A DNA stretch of 64,000 nucleotides, from the NCBI RefSeq assembly GCF_014636315.1, contig NZ_BMED01000001.1, positions 1,741,941 through 1,805,940 on the forward strand. Reading direction: 5' to 3'. The position numbers and the translations under genes are program-made. This document shows positions 35,644 through 44,641 of the stretch, piece by piece. Origin of the DNA: Parundibacterium terreum. Lineage in GTDB: Bacteria; Pseudomonadota; Gammaproteobacteria; Burkholderiales; Burkholderiaceae_D. Positions within the stretch are counted from its first letter, which is position 1. Each line of letters begins with the position of its first letter. Below the pieces are notes generated by a model. The model ran no database searches, had not been told where the DNA came from, and saw only the letters and a program-made list of their open reading frames with translations.

Positions 35644-36803
35644 GAGCCGCTCACTTGCCCTGCACTTGCCATCTTTTCTGCCTTCTTGCTATGGAAGCAG
35701 CCCTTGAAGCCACTCCACAGCACCAGCGGATGCATGCGGCTATTTACGTTGATACGCCAGGCAAAGGCCAGCGCAACAAAGACCAGTGCGGCCGCCTGCA
35801 GAGGCCACCAGGCCATGGAAAAGGCCATCCGTCCCTGTACCACAGAGGCTTGCACGATATTGACCAAGTTCAGATAAACCACGACCAGCAGCAAGGCAAT
35901 AATCAGATTGGCCGAGCGCCCTACGCGGGGATTGACGAAACCCAGCGGCACCGCCAGAAACATCAGCACGGTGCCCATCAACGGCAGCGACACCCGCCAC
36001 AGCAGCTCGCCCTGGTTGTAGGAAGAACTTTGATTTTCCAGCAGTTCGGCCATGGTCATCGACTTGGCGGACTTGTCTTCGGCCAGGGCCTTGGTCTGCG
36101 AGGCCATCAGGATGCCGTAATGCTCAAATTGCATCATCTGGAAATCGGGCTCGGTAGGCAAGCCGTCATAGCGGCGGCCCTTGCTCATCACGACGAACTT
36201 GTCGCCGTTCTTGTCTATTTCTATTGCGCCTTCCTTGGCGACGATGACGCTGGAACGGCCATTGTTCACCGTATTGACGAAAATATTCTGCACCTTGCCC
36301 AGGTCACCGGCCACGCTCTCAACGAAGAAGATACGGTCAGACGAGGCCGATTCCTGGAATTTACCCGGCGCTACCTTGGCAATATCGTCGCGCTTCTCAT
36401 AGCGCTGCTTCAGCTCCGCGCTTTGGCGGTTCGCCCATGGCGTGCCGAAACAGGTCAGCAAGGCTGTCAGCGTAATAATAGGCAGGCCGAAAAAAACGAC
36501 GGGCCTTATCCAGTTCAGCAGGCTGACGCCGGACGCGAACCAGACTACCATTTCGGAATCCTGATAGCTGCGGGTGACCACCCACAGCACCGACACATAG
36601 CCGGTCAATATCAGCAATACCGGCATGTATCCCAGCGAAGTAAAGCCGATCAGGGCGATCACATCGGCAGATGCCACCTTGCCTCCCGCGGCCTGGCCGA
36701 GGATCTTGATAAGCATGACGGTGATGACAATTGTGAACAAAGTTGTGAAGACAGCACCCGCAGTACTGAGCAATTCACGTCGAAGCGCGCGCTGAAAAAT
36801 CAT
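35640..36803 (-). CDS. lptF: LPS export ABC transporter permease LptF
   Basis: 387 residues. It begins MIFQRALRRELLSTAGAVFTTL, has the same 3-helix, periplasmic domain, 3-helix layout as LptG, and includes TGYVSVLWVVTRSYQDSEMVVWFASGVS, a conserved cytoplasmic coupling segment. It is the first gene of a four-gene minus-strand unit (lptF, lptG, cbiX, binding protein) and is divergent from pepA with 49 bases between start codons. Confidence 0.94.
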   Translation of the reverse strand: MIFQRALRRELLSTAGAVFTTLFTIVITVMLIKILGQAAGGKVASADVIALIGFTSLGYMPVLLILTGYVSVLWVVTRSYQDSEMVVWFASGVSLLNWIRPVVFFGLPIITLTALLTCFGTPWANRQSAELKQRYEKRDDIAKVAPGKFQESASSDRIFFVESVAGDLGKVQNIFVNTVNNGRSSVIVAKEGAIEIDKNGDKFVVMSKGRRYDGLPTEPDFQMMQFEHYGILMASQTKALAEDKSAKSMTMAELLENQSSSYNQGELLWRVSLPLMGTVLMFLAVPLGFVNPRVGRSANLIIALLLVVVYLNLVNIVQASVVQGRMAFSMAWWPLQAAALVFVALAFAWRINVNSRMHPLVLWSGFKGCFHSKKAEKMASAGQVSGS

Positions 36804-36811
36804 TCGGGGAT

Positions 36812-36817
36812 TATAAT
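36812..36817 (+). promoter_or_regulatory. Probable -10 element of pepA
   Basis: TATAAT, 36 bases before the pepA GTG. No good -35 hexamer lies 17 bases upstream, where the sequence is already lptF coding. GAGGAG near 36840 is the ribosome-binding site. Confidence 0.45.
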
Positions 36818-36852
36818 GTCCGTTTTACGAGACTTACAAAGAGGAGTAATAA

Positions 36853-38352
36853 GTGGACTTTAGCATAAAAACAATCGACGCAAAAAGTACATTCAATGCC
36901 ATCAAAACTGGCTGCGTAGTCGTTGGTGTATACGAAAATAAGAAATTATCCGCCGCTGCGGCCAACCTGGACAAACAGGGCCAAATTGCTGCTGCTTTGA
37001 AAGCAGGCGATATTACAGGAAAACCAGGAACTACGCTGTTATTGCGTGCTGTCGGCGGTATCGCCGCTGAACGCGTGCTGCTGGTAGGCTTGGGCGAGGA
37101 AGCGGCAACTGTCGCCGACAAGGCCTTCTCTTTGGCAGTTCAAGTCGTGGCCCGCACACTGGCAGGCCTGGGCGCAAGTGATGTCGTATTGGCATTGCCT
37201 GGCGTCAAGGACAGGGATACTGCATGGGCCATCCGCACTGCCGTGCTGGCTTTCCGTGAATCAATATTCCGCGCCGACGGCCTGAAAAGCAAGAAAGAAG
37301 CTTCCGTCAGCAATGTCAAGAAAGTCGCTTTTGCCGTTGCCGCCGCCGAAGGCGCAGCAGCCAAAAATGCGCTGGTTCAAAGTGAAGCGCTGGCTAACGG
37401 CATGGATCTGACCAAGGAATTGGGCAACCTGCCACCGAACATCTGCACTCCGACCTACCTGGCATCTACCGCAAGGAAACTGGCAACGACCTACAAGATG
37501 GGCGTGGAAATCCTGGACCGCAAGCAATTGCAGGCATTGAAGATGGGTAGCTTCCTGTCGGTCAGCAACGGCACTGTAGAACCGCCTAAATTCATCGTGC
37601 TGAAGCACATGGGCGGCAAAGCCAAGGATGCGCCTACCGTGCTGGTAGGCAAAGGCATCACTTTCGACTCCGGCGGTATCTCGTTGAAACCAGGCGCAGG
37701 CATGGATGAAATGAAATACGATATGGGCGGTGCCGCTTCGGTACTGGGCACCATGCGCGCCGTGGGTGAAATGAAACTGAAGCTGAACGTGATCGCGGTT
37801 ATCCCTGCCTGCGAAAACATGCCTTCCGGCAGCGCCACACGTCCGGGCGACATCGTCACATCGATGTCCGGCCAGACTATCGAGATTCTAAACACGGATG
37901 CCGAAGGCCGCCTGATCCTGTGCGACGCGCTGACCTATGTAGAGCGCTTCAAGCCGGCCGCCGTGGTGGACGTTGCCACATTGACCGGTGCCTGCGTTAC
38001 CGCGCTGGGCCATCACAATTCCGGCCTGTTTACCCGCTACGACGACGCGCATGACAAACTGGCCAATGAATTGCTGGCCGCCGGCAAGCAAACTGGCGAT
38101 ACCGCATGGCGCATGCCTATCGAAGAGGCTTACAACGAACAGTTGAAGTCCAACTTCGCCGACATGGCCAATATCGGCGGCCCGGCCGGCGGCGCGGTGA
38201 CTGCAGCCTGCTTCCTGGAGCGTTTCACGAAGAAATACACCTGGGCACATCTGGATATCGCAGGTACGGCATGGAAATCCGGTCCAGCAAAAGGCTCCAC
38301 CGGCCGCCCAGTGCCTTTGCTGACGACATTCCTGATCAATCGCGCCGCCTAA
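36853..38352 (+). CDS. pepA: Leucyl (cytosol) aminopeptidase PepA
   Basis: 499 residues from a GTG at 36853 with GAGGAG upstream. M17 family: an N-terminal macro-like domain and a C-terminal two-metal catalytic domain with [29 protein letters not shown] and the signature [10 protein letters not shown]. It removes N-terminal residues from peptides as a hexamer; in some bacteria PepA also binds DNA. The lptF/lptG/pepA arrangement is common in proteobacteria. Two terminator-like hairpins follow. Confidence 0.96.
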   Translation: MDFSIKTIDAKSTFNAIKTGCVVVGVYENKKLSAAAANLDKQGQIAAALKAGDITGKPGTTLLLRAVGGIAAERVLLVGLGEEAATVADKAFSLAVQVVARTLAGLGASDVVLALPGVKDRDTAWAIRTAVLAFRESIFRADGLKSKKEASVSNVKKVAFAVAAAEGAAAKNALVQSEALANGMDLTKELGNLPPNICTPTYLASTARKLATTYKMGVEILDRKQLQALKMGSFLSVSNGTVEPPKFIVLKHMGGKAKDAPTVLVGKGITFDSGGISLKPGAGMDEMKYDMGGAASVLGTMRAVGEMKLKLNVIAVIPACENMPSGSATRPGDIVTSMSGQTIEILNTDAEGRLILCDALTYVERFKPAAVVDVATLTGACVTALGHHNSGLFTRYDDAHDKLANELLAAGKQTGDTAWRMPIEEAYNEQLKSNFADMANIGGPAGGAVTAACFLERFTKKYTWAHLDIAGTAWKSGPAKGSTGRPVPLLTTFLINRAA

Positions 38353-38376
38353 AACCGGCCGCGAAGCAGGCGAGGC

Positions 38377-38400
38377 AGACCGGCACAGCCGGTCTTATTT
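38377..38400 (+). terminator. First terminator hairpin after pepA
   Basis: AGACCGGC at 38377-38384 and GCCGGTCT at 38388-38395 form an 8-bp stem with a 3-nt loop, followed by TATTT. Confidence 0.6.
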
Positions 38401-38438
38401 ACAGGCCTTAGCATGTGCATTAGTTTGTTACAAGAAAG

Positions 38439-38476
38439 CCGTAAGTTGCATCAGTTTGCAACTTACGGTTTTTTTT
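38439..38476 (+). terminator. Strong rho-independent terminator after pepA
   Basis: CCGTAAGTTGCA (38439-38450) pairs perfectly with TGCAACTTACGG (38457-38468) over a 6-nt loop and runs into eight T residues. It isolates pepA from the TPR gene 40 bases later. Confidence 0.9.
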
Positions 38477-38516
38477 ACGCTATTACAATGGCTGGATTCC
38501 TTTACCCCCTATTTCC

Positions 38517-40484
38517 ATGAGCAAACATCCCCACCTCAGCAGCGATGCAATCGTGCAGCAAATTGCGTCACTGATAGAGAACAAAGGATACAAGCAAGGC
38601 TTGCAGCTTGCGGAGTCTGCCATCGCGCAAAACCTGCAAAACGGCAATCTGTACCACCTGGCCGGCGCCTGTGCGGTACACCTGGGATTGAAACAGCAGG
38701 CTGAAACTTTCTGGCAACTGGCACTGGCCGTCTCTCCTCAGCACGCCGAAGCGTATGCAAACCTAGCCATCCTGCTGCATGAAGAAAAGCGCTTGGAGGA
38801 AGCGAAAGCTTGCTATGGCGCGGCGCTGCAACTGGACCCGGCCAACGCCTATCTGCATGCCCGTTTTGCGGTACTGCTGGCTTCGTGCAGGCAGGGCTCG
38901 CAGGCAGAAAACCACTATCGCCAGGCGCTAGCCCTGGACCCCATGGATGCAGGAAGCCATGCCAACCTGGGCGTCTTGCTGGCTGCAGCGCGGCGACATA
39001 CAGAGGCCGAACAAAGCTACAGGCAAGCGCTGTCTATTGCGCCGTACAATGCATCCACGCTGGTCAATCTGGGCCTGCTACTGGCAACGCAGAATGATCT
39101 GAAAGCAGCGCAGGAATGCTATACCCGCGCACTGGAGCTGGAGCCGGCAAATGCAGCCGCCTTCAGCAATCTGGGGCTGTTGCTGGAGCAGGACAATAAT
39201 GATCAGTTGGCTGAGCAATGCCACCGCAAGGCCGTGCAACTGGCGCCGGAATCCAAGGAAATTTTGTGCAATCTGGGGAATTTCCTGGCGAAACTGCATC
39301 GCTACGGAGAAGCAGAGTACATCTATAGAAAGGCCATCGCGCTAAACCCTGGTGAGGAAACGGGGATCGGCGCAGCTACCTGCACCAGCCTGGGGGTGCT
39401 GCTAACAGAAACCGGGCGTCCCGGGGAGGCAGAGACCTGCTTCCGGCAGGCGATGCAACTGGATGCCGACTATCCGCTCGCCGCCTCCAACCTGGCCGTG
39501 CTGCTGTTCCAGCAAGGACGCTACGCCGAAGCCTGGCCTTATTATGAAGCCAGGCATGATCAGCTGATGGCCAAGCCGATTGCGCGCCCCCCGCTGTCTT
39601 GCGGCCCCTTATGGCAAGGCGAAGCGATCGCCGGCAAGTCCATCCTGGTCTGGCCGGAACAGGGGTTGGGCGACATGATCCATTTTTGCCGCTACATCCC
39701 GCTGCTGAAACAGCGGGGCGCAGCCAGCATCACACTAGTGTGCTACCCCGATCAGCATGCACTATTGGAGACGCTGGAAGGCGTTGACTGCTGCATCCGC
39801 CTTGATAGCGAAAACCAACCACCGGTGCATGACTATTGTGTACTGACGATGAGCCTGGCTGGGCATTTGCAGGAGGAACCCTCCACTGTATTTGCGCGCC
39901 TACCGTATCTGCAGGCGCTACCGGAGCGCAAGGCCTATTGGAGCCAGCGCCTGCAAGCCGGACGGCAAAGCAACGACAACGACAACGACAACGAAAACAG
40001 GCAATCACGCATAGGGCTGGCATGGAAGGGTAACCCTCACCACGCCAACGACCTGGAGCGTTCGCTCGCCACACTGGACCAGCTTGCACCGCTGTGGGGC
40101 ATAGAGAACATACAGTGGATCAGCCTGCAAAAAACGGATGAAGCCGTCGCCGTACCCGACGGCTTGAGTCCTCAATCCTGGCTGGCATTGGGCCATGAAT
40201 TACGTGATTTTGCCGACACGGCGGCCGTAATAGATCAATTGGATCTGGTCATCTGCGTGGATACCTCGATTGCCCATCTGGCGGGCGCAATGGGCAAGGC
40301 TTGCTGGATGCTATTACCGGCTTACAAGACCGATTGGCGCTGGCTGCGTGAGCGAGACGACAGCCCATGGTATCCAGACGCCATCCGCCTGTTTCGGCAG
40401 CCGCACCGGGGAGACTGGGTCAGCCCTATCAAGCAGATTGCAGGCGCGCTAAGGCACGAGCTTGCCCGGCATGGTTCCCGCTAA
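38517..40484 (+). CDS. TPR-repeat protein with C-terminal glycosyltransferase-like domain
   Basis: 655 residues. The first half is about nine tetratricopeptide repeats (for example AEAYANLAILLHEEKRLEEAKACYGAALQLDP), forming a helical scaffold. From about residue 365 it changes to WPEQGLGDMIHFCRYIPLL, IGLAWKGNPHHAND and VIDQLDLVICVDTSIAHLAGAMG, the signature of family 9-like/ADP-heptose-type glycosyltransferase folds found in many TPR fusion proteins. No signal peptide. A short Asn-Asp repeat linker lies inside the transferase part. Protein glycosylation or surface-polymer assembly are possible roles. Confidence 0.8.
   Translation: MSKHPHLSSDAIVQQIASLIENKGYKQGLQLAESAIAQNLQNGNLYHLAGACAVHLGLKQQAETFWQLALAVSPQHAEAYANLAILLHEEKRLEEAKACYGAALQLDPANAYLHARFAVLLASCRQGSQAENHYRQALALDPMDAGSHANLGVLLAAARRHTEAEQSYRQALSIAPYNASTLVNLGLLLATQNDLKAAQECYTRALELEPANAAAFSNLGLLLEQDNNDQLAEQCHRKAVQLAPESKEILCNLGNFLAKLHRYGEAEYIYRKAIALNPGEETGIGAATCTSLGVLLTETGRPGEAETCFRQAMQLDADYPLAASNLAVLLFQQGRYAEAWPYYEARHDQLMAKPIARPPLSCGPLWQGEAIAGKSILVWPEQGLGDMIHFCRYIPLLKQRGAASITLVCYPDQHALLETLEGVDCCIRLDSENQPPVHDYCVLTMSLAGHLQEEPSTVFARLPYLQALPERKAYWSQRLQAGRQSNDNDNDNENRQSRIGLAWKGNPHHANDLERSLATLDQLAPLWGIENIQWISLQKTDEAVAVPDGLSPQSWLALGHELRDFADTAAVIDQLDLVICVDTSIAHLAGAMGKACWMLLPAYKTDWRWLRERDDSPWYPDAIRLFRQPHRGDWVSPIKQIAGALRHELARHGSR
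39972..39994 (+). repeat. AACGAC hexanucleotide microsatellite inside the TPR gene
   Basis: Nearly four head-to-tail copies of AACGAC encode an Asn-Asp run (NDNDNDN). The unit is 6 bases, so copy changes keep the frame and alter only linker length. Confidence 0.85.
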
Positions 40485-40506
40485 TGCGGAGAGGATGCGT
40501 AGCCGT

Positions 40507-41061
40507 TCAAGCCTGGCTTTGTGCAGCGCAACCACAAAACTGCTTCTTCAACTGCTCGTCCGACATAGCCGGACCGCTGAGCTGCTTGATCAGTTTAAAA
40601 CTGGCCGTACCATAGGCGGATGTCGCATCGCCGCAAGGGATATAGCCATTGCGTAAATAAAAATCCCTGGCGCTGGCGGTGCTGAGCACCTTCACCCAGG
40701 GTAGCTGCCATTCATGGGCTTTCTGCTCCAGGCCGCGCAATAAATCCTTGCCGGCGCCTTTGTACAGGGTTTCAGGTATCACATAGCACAGCGCAATCTT
40801 GCCGCCACGCGTCAGCAAGGCAACGCCGACCACCTCATCGCCGTAAGTCGCCAGCAGTGCGTAGTTGGCTGCAGACGAAAACCAGGTAGCGACCATGCTG
40901 GAGTTCTTGTTCCCCAGCCAGGCCGACAGGATGGCCTCGTCATTCCGATGATCTTCCTGGCAACACTCAGAAATCGAACGGCGCAGCGCTTCGCATGCGG
41001 CAGCCGCATCCGCCGGCGTGGCCGACCTGATTTCAATATCCATTTGTACACGTGCGTGCAT
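40507..41061 (-). CDS. GNAT family N-acetyltransferase
   Basis: 184 residues. IEIRSATPADAAAACEALRRS starts the fold; the acetyl-CoA loop region reads CYVIPETLYKGAGKDLLRGLE, a Q/RxxGxG/A-like motif, and FYLRNGYIPCG is the typical C-terminal beta strand. The substrate is unknown. The start may be ATG 41061 or ATG 41043; neither has a clear ribosome-binding site. It ends 22 bases from the convergent TPR gene. The 264-base upstream gap holds nothing I can name. Confidence 0.8.
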   Translation of the reverse strand: MHARVQMDIEIRSATPADAAAACEALRRSISECCQEDHRNDEAILSAWLGNKNSSMVATWFSSAANYALLATYGDEVVGVALLTRGGKIALCYVIPETLYKGAGKDLLRGLEQKAHEWQLPWVKVLSTASARDFYLRNGYIPCGDATSAYGTASFKLIKQLSGPAMSDEQLKKQFCGCAAQSQA

Positions 41062-41325
41062 TCCCCGTCATCCCCCCTCAACTGCCCTGCAAAAATGTTC
41101 CAATTTTTATTGTTTTCTTAAAGCATGAAACATGCCGGTACTCAACAAAATAGTCAATAGAGGGAAATGTAAGACCGTCGCAAATTATCACCAGGGATTG
41201 TCAATTTAAGTGAATTGGTATAAATAATTCAAGGCTTTAGCGAGTTCGGTAGTTTTCTGCAAACGAGTGCCGCCGCTGATTTGCCAATTCGGCATAGCAA
41301 GACAGCGAGCAGTAGCAAGCGGATG

Positions 41326-42216
41326 TCAACCGCCGCCCTCGAGTAAAAAATCGCGCAGCAGCCGCGCACTCGGCCCTATGCGCTGCGAGTGGACCAGGAA
41401 TATCTCCAGCGGCGCAGTCTCAACCTCAGGCAAGACCTGGACCAGATCGCCAGCAGCGAGCAGTGGAGCAGCGTCATACGCCGGCAAGCGAGCGATGCCA
41501 TCACCGGCCAGAACGAATGCCAGCCGGGACGCCGCGCTATCGGTCACCACGTCGCCCCGCACAGCAATCTGCACATCCCGACCGTCGGCACGCACGGTAA
41601 GCGTCTTTTGGCTAGGCGGATAAACCACCCAGCGATGCTGATCAAGATCAGCCGCCGAGACAGGCATGCGATAGCGGCGCAGATAGGCCGGCGATGCGCA
41701 GAGCATGGTTGGCTCCCGTACAAGGCGGCGTGCGACCAGCGAGGAATCGGCCAGCGGCCCGGCCCGCACGGCAAGCTCTATCCCGTGCTGCACCAGGTCC
41801 ACATTGGAATCGTTCATCGCCACATGCAGGCGAACCGCAGGATAACGCCGGCGGAACTCCAGCAATGCGGGCAGGATGCGCTTGTTGCCGAAATGATGCG
41901 AGCAAGTAATGCGCACCTCCCCACTGGGCTCGGCACGCAGCAATTCCATGCCGCGGATGCCGTCATATGCCTCGTCAAGCAGGCGTTCGCAGTGCACTCG
42001 AAACGCTTCTCCCGCCGGCGTCAGGCTGAAGCTGCGGGTGCTGCGCTGCGCGAGCGGCACCCCCAGCCTGATTTCAAGCGCGCGTATGTGGTGGCTTACC
42101 ACCGCACGGGTGAGACCCAGTGCACGCGCGCCGGCGGCAAAGCTGCCGCTGCGCACGACAGTCGCAAAGACCGCCATGGCACGTAATTCATCGAGGATAG
42201 GTGGTGAGTCACTCAT
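41326..42216 (-). CDS. LysR family transcriptional regulator
   Basis: 296 residues with an N-terminal winged helix-turn-helix (GSFAAGARALGLTRAVVSHHIRALEIRLGVPL) and a periplasmic-binding-like effector domain. It belongs to the CrgA/AaeR-like branch, judged by FSLTPAGEAFRVHCERLLDEA and PSGEVRITCSHHFG. It is divergent from the DJ-1/PfpI gene; a T-N11-A palindrome lies in the shared region, so it probably controls that gene pair and itself. Confidence 0.88.
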   Translation of the reverse strand: MSDSPPILDELRAMAVFATVVRSGSFAAGARALGLTRAVVSHHIRALEIRLGVPLAQRSTRSFSLTPAGEAFRVHCERLLDEAYDGIRGMELLRAEPSGEVRITCSHHFGNKRILPALLEFRRRYPAVRLHVAMNDSNVDLVQHGIELAVRAGPLADSSLVARRLVREPTMLCASPAYLRRYRMPVSAADLDQHRWVVYPPSQKTLTVRADGRDVQIAVRGDVVTDSAASRLAFVLAGDGIARLPAYDAAPLLAAGDLVQVLPEVETAPLEIFLVHSQRIGPSARLLRDFLLEGGG

Positions 42217-42228
42217 CCTTCAATTGTA

Positions 42229-42243
42229 TCAAATAGTTTGACA
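42229..42243. promoter_or_regulatory. LysR-type operator (T-N11-A) overlapping a -35 element
   Basis: TCAAATAGTTTGA at 42229-42241 is a perfect inverted repeat of the T-N11-A form. It overlaps TTGACA at 42238-42243, a consensus -35 for the rightward gene. The matching -10 is unclear: TATCTA at 42261 is at 17-base spacing but weak. The layout fits direct control of the DJ-1/PfpI gene by the divergent LysR. Confidence 0.6.
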
Positions 42244-42340
42244 TTGAGTCATCCCATTAGTATCTACCGCCTAAAGTCGCTTCCTTCTATAGTTCACTTC
42301 ACCGGCGATATGCCCGGTTTCTTGAAATAAGGAGCTAGCC

Positions 42341-43018
42341 ATGAATATGAAACATGTACTGTTTATTTTGACAAACACACACGAGATCGGCCCAAACAAA
42401 CGCCCCACCGGCTATTTTTTCCCAGAAGTGGCACATCCGGTCGAAGTGTTCGAGCACGCCGGGATTGCAGTCGAATATGCATCTCCGCTGGGAGGAGCAC
42501 CGTCGGAAGACGGTTACGACGAGAGCGACCCTGCTCAGCGTGCTTTCCGCAACAGCAACTCTATCCGCCGCATGGCACGCAGCCGCAAGCTGTCGGAAGT
42601 TGATGTTCTGGATTACGACGCCATCTTCTTCCCCGGCGGCCTGGGCCCTATGGTGGATATTGCCAAGGACCCGGATGTGAAGAATGCGGTTGCCCGTGCC
42701 TGGAATGCCGGCAAGATCGTCGCCGCCGTCTGCCATGGCCCCGCAGCGCTATTAGGCGTCACTCTTGAAGATGGCAGCCCGCTTATCCGCGGCCGCAAGC
42801 TGACATCCTTCTCCAACGAAGAGGAAGCCGGATATGCACAGGCCGATGTACCCTTCAACCTGGAAGATGCGCTACGCGCTGAAGGCGCAGACTACTCGGC
42901 CGCAGCAGTATGGCAGGAGAAAGTCGTCGTCGACGGGCGTTTGCTGACCGGTCAGAACCCGGCATCCGGCGGCCCGCTGGCAAAAGAGATTGTCAAAGCC
43001 CTGCAGGGAGCAGCGTAA
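42341..43018 (+). CDS. DJ-1/PfpI family protein (type 1 glutamine amidotransferase-like)
   Basis: 225 residues, ATG at 42341 with AAGGAG upstream. The nucleophile elbow is AAVCHGPAAL (C131, H132), with an upstream glutamate candidate E29 in FFPEV and the FFPGGLGPMVD loop. The Hsp31-like subgroup includes chaperones, deglycase-like and glyoxalase III enzymes acting on methylglyoxal. The following monooxygenase gene overlaps by one base (TAATG), indicating a two-gene operon. Confidence 0.88.
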   Translation: MNMKHVLFILTNTHEIGPNKRPTGYFFPEVAHPVEVFEHAGIAVEYASPLGGAPSEDGYDESDPAQRAFRNSNSIRRMARSRKLSEVDVLDYDAIFFPGGLGPMVDIAKDPDVKNAVARAWNAGKIVAAVCHGPAALLGVTLEDGSPLIRGRKLTSFSNEEEAGYAQADVPFNLEDALRAEGADYSAAAVWQEKVVVDGRLLTGQNPASGGPLAKEIVKALQGAA

Positions 43019-43329
43019 TGAGCGCGGCCACGCAGATTACCGTGGTCGCTCGCTGGCAGTTGGCGGACAATGCACTCAGCGAAGTGCTGTCCGCCCTCGG
43101 CAAGCTGCGCCTGGCATCACTGGAGGAGCCTGGTTGTCTGGGCTACGAGGTATACCAGAGCATGGAAGCGCAGCACCACAGCCTGCTGCTGCTCGAACGT
43201 TACCGCGATAATGCAGCGCTTGATGCGCACAGGCAATCGGCTCACTACCAGACATTGGTAGTCGGACGTATCCTGCCATTGTTGAAGGACCGGCGGGTAG
43301 AGTTCCTTCAGGCCCGAGATCCGGCCTGA
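43018..43329 (+). CDS. Antibiotic biosynthesis monooxygenase (ABM) domain protein, quinol monooxygenase-like
   Basis: 103 residues from the ATG at 43018 that shares one base with the previous stop. The ferredoxin-like dimeric alpha-beta barrel is recognisable: ITVVARWQL, EEPGCLGYEVYQS, LLLLERYRDNAALDAHRQSAHYQ. YgiN-type members oxidise quinols without cofactor. Paired with a DJ-1-like protein under a LysR, it may help against reactive electrophiles or quinones; that is inference. Confidence 0.82.
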   Translation: MSAATQITVVARWQLADNALSEVLSALGKLRLASLEEPGCLGYEVYQSMEAQHHSLLLLERYRDNAALDAHRQSAHYQTLVVGRILPLLKDRRVEFLQARDPA

Positions 43330-43373
43330 CAGTAGCCCTGCCGGAGCCGGCGCCCCTCCCTCTTCCTCACACC

Positions 43374-43394
43374 AAACCCGCCTTGAGCGGGTTT
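43374..43394 (+). terminator. Hairpin terminator after the monooxygenase gene
   Basis: AAACCCGC (43374-43381) pairs with GCGGGTTT (43387-43394) over CTTGA, followed by CTTCATTT. The poor T-tract makes it moderate. Confidence 0.55.
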
Positions 43395-43594
43395 CTTCAT
43401 TTCAGGCGCCCTCAAGCTTGCGGGCAAACAATATGGGTCGCATTGCCATGCCCTAATATCAAGTGCGCTATAATAATTTCCCTTCCTCGGCTGCCTAGCA
43501 GCAGCTCAACAAGACTTGCCGTCATGCTTGTAGCCTGAAAACAATAAAGCACAAAACCAAAAACAAATACCAATAAATTCAAATACTTAAATAC

Positions 43595-44362
43595 ATGATT
43601 AAATTAGCCACCTGGAATGTAAACTCCCTCAAGGTTCGCCTGCCGCAAGTCCTTCAATGGCTGGGCGACAATCCGGTCGATGTGCTCTGCATCCAGGAGA
43701 CCAAGCTGACCGACGATAAATTTCCCGCCGCCGAAATCGAGGCGGCAGGCTATCAAGTCGTCTATACCGGGCAAAAAACTTATAACGGCGTCGCCATCCT
43801 GTCCAAACACCCCATTGATGCCGTGGTGAAGAACAATCCCTTATTTGAGGACGACCACCAGCGCATTATCTCGGCCACCATACAGGGCATGCGCATTGTC
43901 TGTGCCTATGTGCCAAATGGCCAGTCGCTGGAATCGGACAAATACCAGTACAAGCTGAAATGGCTGGCTTCATTACATGACTGGATACAGCAAGAGCTGA
44001 CGCTGCACCCGCAACTGGCGCTGCTGGGCGACTACAATATCGCACCGGAAGACAGGGACGTGCACGACCCGGCCGCCTGGGAAGGCATGAACCTGGTATC
44101 GCCGCCGGAGCGCGCCGCATTGCAAAAACTGATAGACCTGAAGCTGACGGATTCTTTCCGCATGTTTGAACAAGCCGAGAAGTCCTTTAGCTGGTGGGAT
44201 TACCGCCAACTGGGTTTTCGCTTGAACAAGGGTGTCAGGATAGACCATATACTGCTATCCGAACCGCTGGCGGCGCGCTGCACCTCCTGCGTGATAGACC
44301 GGGTACCGCGCAAATGGGAACAACCATCCGACCACGCACCGGTGATCGCTACGCTGGACTAA
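43595..44362 (+). CDS. xth: Exodeoxyribonuclease III (AP endonuclease)
   Basis: 255 residues starting MIKLATWNVNSLKVRL. Catalytic segments of the exonuclease-endonuclease-phosphatase fold are CIQETKL (E35), LGDYNIAPED, and the C-terminal SDHAPV (D246, H247). It cuts DNA at abasic sites and degrades 3' ends in base-excision repair. The AT-rich 100 bases before the start contain a TATAAT at 43469-43474, a likely -10. Confidence 0.94.
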   Translation: MIKLATWNVNSLKVRLPQVLQWLGDNPVDVLCIQETKLTDDKFPAAEIEAAGYQVVYTGQKTYNGVAILSKHPIDAVVKNNPLFEDDHQRIISATIQGMRIVCAYVPNGQSLESDKYQYKLKWLASLHDWIQQELTLHPQLALLGDYNIAPEDRDVHDPAAWEGMNLVSPPERAALQKLIDLKLTDSFRMFEQAEKSFSWWDYRQLGFRLNKGVRIDHILLSEPLAARCTSCVIDRVPRKWEQPSDHAPVIATLD

Positions 44363-44378
44363 AAACACCTTCCCCCGC

Positions 44379-44402
44379 TGACGCCCAGGCTCCTGGGCGT
44401 CA
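44379..44402 (+). terminator. Hairpin after xth
   Basis: TGACGCCCAGG (44379-44389) pairs with CCTGGGCGTCA (44392-44402) with almost no loop, 17 bases after the stop. It is followed by CAAAAG rather than T residues, so it is a weak or mRNA-stabilising structure. Confidence 0.5.
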
Positions 44403-44516
44403 CAAAAGTCATGCGCAATACTGCCAAATTTTGGCAGCACCGTTCGAAATTTGTCATTCATCCCGCAAATTCGGCATTCCGTCTGATTTCGCACGCACTT
44501 CGTTTCTTATCGAATT

Positions 44517-44547
44517 AGAATCGTCTGGTCGACATGGTCACGATTCT
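44517..44547. promoter_or_regulatory. Inverted repeat upstream of the M48 protease gene
   Basis: AGAATCGT (44517-44524) and ACGATTCT (44540-44547) flank a 15-base spacer with TGGTC repeated twice, about 95 bases before the protease start. It may be an operator; no protein can be named. Confidence 0.35.
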
Positions 44548-44641
44548 TGCTGTCAAATCCCGTCAAGAGGAATAAAGCATCGCTGGCGCCAGCGGCACCA
44601 ACCACCACATACACTACAAAATACTATCAAGGGGAAGCACT

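Noticed and set aside
35655..36863. 402-codon open frame on the plus strand antisense to lptF
   Set aside because: It is a mirror of the lptF codon pattern, rich in Gln, His and Arg, with no recognisable domain; lptF is certain.
43443..43474. TTGCCA ... TATAAT promoter pair before xth
   Set aside because: The spacer is 20 bases, too long for a standard sigma-70 promoter; only the -10 is kept as a hint.
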